Positions 5,506 through 8,152 of a stretch of 8,152 nucleotides of DNA are shown one piece after another. The notes beneath the pieces are model-generated. The model made no database searches. It saw only the letters and a list, made by a program, of their open reading frames with translations, and was not told the DNA's origin. Position numbers and translations under genes: made by a program. The first letter of the stretch is position 1; each line of letters starts with the position of its first letter. Source of the DNA: Hungatella sp. UBA3402 (GTDB taxonomy: Bacteria > Bacillota > Clostridia > Lachnospirales > Lachnospiraceae); NCBI GenBank assembly GCA_002358555.1, contig DEPC01000099.1, forward strand, positions 1-8,152, in the 5' to 3' direction.

Positions 5506-7497
5506 ATGTGTAAAGCTTGCAAAAAACCTTATTATATTACAACAGCCATTGCTTATACATCTGGAAAGCCCCATATTGGGAATACCTACGAAATTGTTCT
5601 GGCAGACAGCATTGCCCGATATAAAAGAGCCCAGGGATATGATGTATTTTTTCAGACAGGTACTGATGAGCATGGACAGAAGATTGAGCAGAAGGCAGCT
5701 GAAGCTGGGGTGTCTCCCAAGGAATATGTGGACAAGGTTGCTGCACAGGTAAAATCTATCTGGGATATGATGAATACATCCTATGATAAATTTATCCGCA
5801 CCACAGATAAAGACCATGAAAAACAAATACAGAAAATTTTTAAGAAAATGTATGAGCAGGGGGATATTTATAAAGGGCATTATGAGGGATTATACTGCAC
5901 TCCCTGTGAATCCTTCTTTACAGAATCCCAGCTTGTCAATGAAAAATGTCCAGACTGTGGAGGTGATGTTCAGCCTGCCAAGGAGGAGGCATATTTCTTT
6001 AAAATGAGCAAATATGCAGACCGCCTTATAAAACATATCAATGACCATCCCGAATTTATCCAGCCAGTATCAAGAAAAAATGAGATGATGAATAATTTCC
6101 TACTGCCTGGACTTCAGGATTTATGTGTATCCAGAAGCTCTTTTACTTGGGGGATTCCTGTAGATTTTGACCCAAAACATGTGACTTATGTATGGCTGGA
6201 TGCATTAAGCAATTATATCACGGGAATTGGTTATGACTGTGATGGACAAAGCACTGCTCAATTTGAGAAATTTTGGCCTGCTAACCTCCATTTAATTGGA
6301 AAAGATATTATTAGATTTCATACCATTTACTGGCCTATTTTCCTAATGGCTTTAGACCTTCCGCTTCCAAAACAGATTTTTGGACATCCTTGGCTTCTTC
6401 AAGGGGAAGGAAAGATGAGCAAGTCCAAAGGAAATGTAATCTATGCAGATACCCTAGTGGACTTCTTTGGAGTGGATGCGGTCCGGTATTTTGTACTTCA
6501 TGAGATGCCTTTTGACAATGATGGAGTTATCTCATGGGAGCTTTTAGTGGAGCGTTTGAATTCAGACCTTGCAAATATCTTAGGAAACCTTGTAAACCGA
6601 ACTATTTCCATGTCCAATAAATATTTTGGTGGGACTGTAGAGAATACAAAGATAACTACTCCTGTAGATGAGGATTTAAAAACTGCTGTTCTTGAGGTAG
6701 TAAAGAAAACAGACCAAAAAATGGAACAACTTCGGGTGGCGGATGCCATCAGCGAAATTTTTAATATTTTCCGCAGAAGCAATAAATATATTGACGAAAC
6801 CATGCCTTGGGCTCTTGCTAAGGATGAGGCTCAACATGGACGATTAGCTACTGTGCTTTACAATCTGGTAGAAGCTATTACCATAGGTGCATCTCTTCTT
6901 GAACCGTTTATGCCTGAGACTTCCCAGAAAATCCTGGCTCAGTTAAAAACAGACAGGCGGGAATTATCCCAGATGGATAGCTTTGGATTGTATCCAAGTG
7001 GCAACCAAGTGACCGATGCTCCAGAGATTTTGTTTGCACGAATGGATATCAAAGAGGTACTGGAAAAGGTGGACAGCATATCAATAAATAACAAGTCAAC
7101 CGCAGATAATGGGGGAGCAGGCAGCACAGAGAGCAACGAATCCGAGTCAACCATAGATATCGAGCAAAAACCAGAAATTACTTATGATGATTTTGCAAAG
7201 CTACAGTTCCAAGTAGGAGAGATTATTGCCTGTGAGGAAGTAAAAAAATCGAAAAAGCTTCTCTGCTCCCAGGTGAAGGTAGGGAATCAGATCCGCCAGA
7301 TTGTCAGCGGCATAAAAGCTTACTATACCCCGGAAGAGATGGTGGGAAAGAAAGTCATGGTACTGGTAAATCTGAAACCGGCAAAACTGGCAGGTGTATT
7401 ATCCGAAGGAATGCTGCTCTGTGCAGAGAATGAAAATGGGGAACTGGCACTGGTAACGCCTGAAAAGAACATGCCTTCCGGCGCGGAAATCTTTTAG
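5506..7497 (+). CDS. metG: Methionyl-tRNA synthetase
   Basis: Complete at 663 residues; charges initiator and elongator tRNA-Met with methionine in the cytoplasm. Class I signatures are present: the HIGH-type motif HIGN at 23-26 and KMSKS at 303-307. A zinc knuckle in the connective peptide is intact, with C131/C134 and C148/C151 (CTPC and CPDC). The anticodon-binding helical domain covers about 370-510 and has the expected Trp at 435 in MPWAL. A Ser/Asn/Glu-rich linker (about 524-552) joins a C-terminal OB-fold tRNA-binding domain (about 556-663: FQVGEI, KLLCSQVKVG, LKPAKLAGVLSEGMLL), which supports dimerisation and tRNA binding. The start follows AAGGAGGAG by 5 nt. GC content rises over the last 80 or so codons compared with the body of the gene. 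In many Firmicutes tatD follows metG; here a TPR gene does. Confidence 0.97.
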   Translation: MCKACKKPYYITTAIAYTSGKPHIGNTYEIVLADSIARYKRAQGYDVFFQTGTDEHGQKIEQKAAEAGVSPKEYVDKVAAQVKSIWDMMNTSYDKFIRTTDKDHEKQIQKIFKKMYEQGDIYKGHYEGLYCTPCESFFTESQLVNEKCPDCGGDVQPAKEEAYFFKMSKYADRLIKHINDHPEFIQPVSRKNEMMNNFLLPGLQDLCVSRSSFTWGIPVDFDPKHVTYVWLDALSNYITGIGYDCDGQSTAQFEKFWPANLHLIGKDIIRFHTIYWPIFLMALDLPLPKQIFGHPWLLQGEGKMSKSKGNVIYADTLVDFFGVDAVRYFVLHEMPFDNDGVISWELLVERLNSDLANILGNLVNRTISMSNKYFGGTVENTKITTPVDEDLKTAVLEVVKKTDQKMEQLRVADAISEIFNIFRRSNKYIDETMPWALAKDEAQHGRLATVLYNLVEAITIGASLLEPFMPETSQKILAQLKTDRRELSQMDSFGLYPSGNQVTDAPEILFARMDIKEVLEKVDSISINNKSTADNGGAGSTESNESESTIDIEQKPEITYDDFAKLQFQVGEIIACEEVKKSKKLLCSQVKVGNQIRQIVSGIKAYYTPEEMVGKKVMVLVNLKPAKLAGVLSEGMLLCAENENGELALVTPEKNMPSGAEIF

Positions 7498-7535
7498 ACA
7501 GGAGTCAGGCCCTTTTGCGGGAACAGAAAATCGGG

Positions 7536-7553
7536 CAGCCCAGGGACGGGCTG
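7536..7553 (+). other. Short GC-rich hairpin between metG and the TPR gene
   Basis: CAGCCC (7536-7541) pairs with GGGCTG (7548-7553) around AGGGAC; two flanking G-T wobbles could lengthen it. It has no T tract, so it is not a standard terminator, and it ends four bases before the GGAGG ribosome binding site (7558-7562) of the next gene. It could affect translation of that gene or stabilise the upstream mRNA. Confidence 0.35.
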
Positions 7554-7571
7554 TTACGGAGGAACAAAAGG

Positions 7572-8152
7572 ATGGATTTTACAAATTACGGGAAAGAAAT
7601 TCAGGCGCAGGCAGAGGAAATGATGGAGCTCCGCTACGAGAGAGGAGAGCCCTACATGGAAAGCTGCCGCAGGCTGGTGGACATTGGAAAAGAGATGAGT
7701 GACCCGTATCTTCTCGGTTTTGCTTATTATTATCTGGCAGAAAGCTATCTCTGCCTGCCCGATCATCAGAATCTGATGCTGTGTCTGGCAGAAAGTATTG
7801 TAAACCAGCGGAAAGCCTCCCAGTGGGACCTGCTGATACGTTCCCATAACGTGATGGGAATTGATGCTTTTAACCGGGGGAACACTACAGTTGCACTGGA
7901 TCAGTATATTACAGCGCTGTCTTATGGGGAAAAATATGACTGTCCCTATGAGACAGCTCTGGTTACCAGTAATATCGGACGTCTGTATATGGGATTTGGA
8001 GAGTTTGACTCCGCCATCCGGTACCTGAAAAAAGCCCGGAATATTTTCCTGAATTACAGGCAGGAATTTTTCGGAAGAGGAAATCTGGCCAACACATACG
8101 CCGCACTGGGAAGATGCAGCCTGTTTCAGAAAAACCTGGAGGAAGCTGTGGA
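7572..8152 (+). CDS. TPR-repeat protein, N-terminal 193 residues (3' end beyond window)
   Basis: Open frame from ATG 7572-7574 to the window edge, with GGAGG (7558-7562) 9 nt upstream. No signal peptide or membrane segment is seen, so this part is cytoplasmic. The chain is helical with tetratricopeptide-like units at about 47-80 (GFAYYYLAESYL), 92-121 (MGIDAFNRGNTTVALDQYITAL), 129-160 (SNIGRLYMGFGEFDSAIRYL) and 173-193 (NTYAALGRCSLFQKNLEEAV). The repeats fit a protein-binding or sensing scaffold. In Clostridia similar N-terminal TPR arrays are often followed by a GGDEF diguanylate cyclase domain, but the C-terminus is not in the window, so that is only a possibility. The gene is 74 nt after metG on the same strand with no terminator between, so read-through is likely. 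GC content is higher than in most of the window (about 56% in 7501-7680 by hand count). Confidence 0.85.
   Translation, partial: MDFTNYGKEIQAQAEEMMELRYERGEPYMESCRRLVDIGKEMSDPYLLGFAYYYLAESYLCLPDHQNLMLCLAESIVNQRKASQWDLLIRSHNVMGIDAFNRGNTTVALDQYITALSYGEKYDCPYETALVTSNIGRLYMGFGEFDSAIRYLKKARNIFLNYRQEFFGRGNLANTYAALGRCSLFQKNLEEAV

Noticed and set aside
1..8152. CRISPR array, tRNA or rRNA genes, insertion sequence or defence cassette
   Set aside because: Read on both strands; no regularly spaced repeats, no tRNA-like TTCRANNC arm in a cloverleaf context, no transposase or recombinase gene and no defence-type domains.

Overview
This window looks like part of a low-GC, spore-forming, anaerobic Firmicute, most likely of the Lachnospiraceae or a neighbouring Clostridia family. 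Pointers are a SpmB-type spore maturation protein, a GerMN-like lipoprotein, a clostridial FabT-like MarR regulator, strong AGGAGG-type ribosome binding sites and AT-rich intergenic DNA. The genus cannot be fixed from the sequence alone.

Layout. 1-1124 (minus strand): a two-gene operon in which a CxxC thioredoxin-fold protein of the ArsC/Spx family overlaps, by ATGA, a siroheme nitrite/sulfite reductase that runs off the left edge. 1125-1406: AT-rich divergent control region with candidate promoters for both directions and two short perfect palindromes. 1407-1931 (plus): spmB without an adjacent spmA. 2002-3181 (plus): a good sigma-A promoter, a FabT-like MarR regulator and a small lipoprotein whose ribosome binding site touches the regulator's stop codon, so the two are probably one transcript. 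3198-3271: a long hairpin between convergent genes, probably a bidirectional terminator. 3297-5162 (minus): a 621-residue lipoprotein of the DUF885 family with an HEGxPGH metallopeptidase-like motif. 5163-5505: a divergent intergenic region holding a GC-rich, strongly self-complementary island that no gene explains. 5506-7497 (plus): complete methionyl-tRNA synthetase with its own sigma-A promoter. 7572-8152 (plus): the N-terminal part of a TPR protein that runs off the right edge.

How the parts relate. The window is mostly a mosaic of short, independent transcription units. The real functional groupings are the ArsC-like/siroheme reductase pair, where a redox or sulfur-metabolism link is plausible but inferred, and the MarR/lipoprotein pair, which may be a cell-envelope regulatory unit. 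Base composition rises near the 3' end of metG and stays high in the TPR gene.

I see no CRISPR array, intact insertion sequence, phage gene, toxin-antitoxin pair or recognisable defence system. The least explained piece of DNA is the structured island at about 5223-5402.
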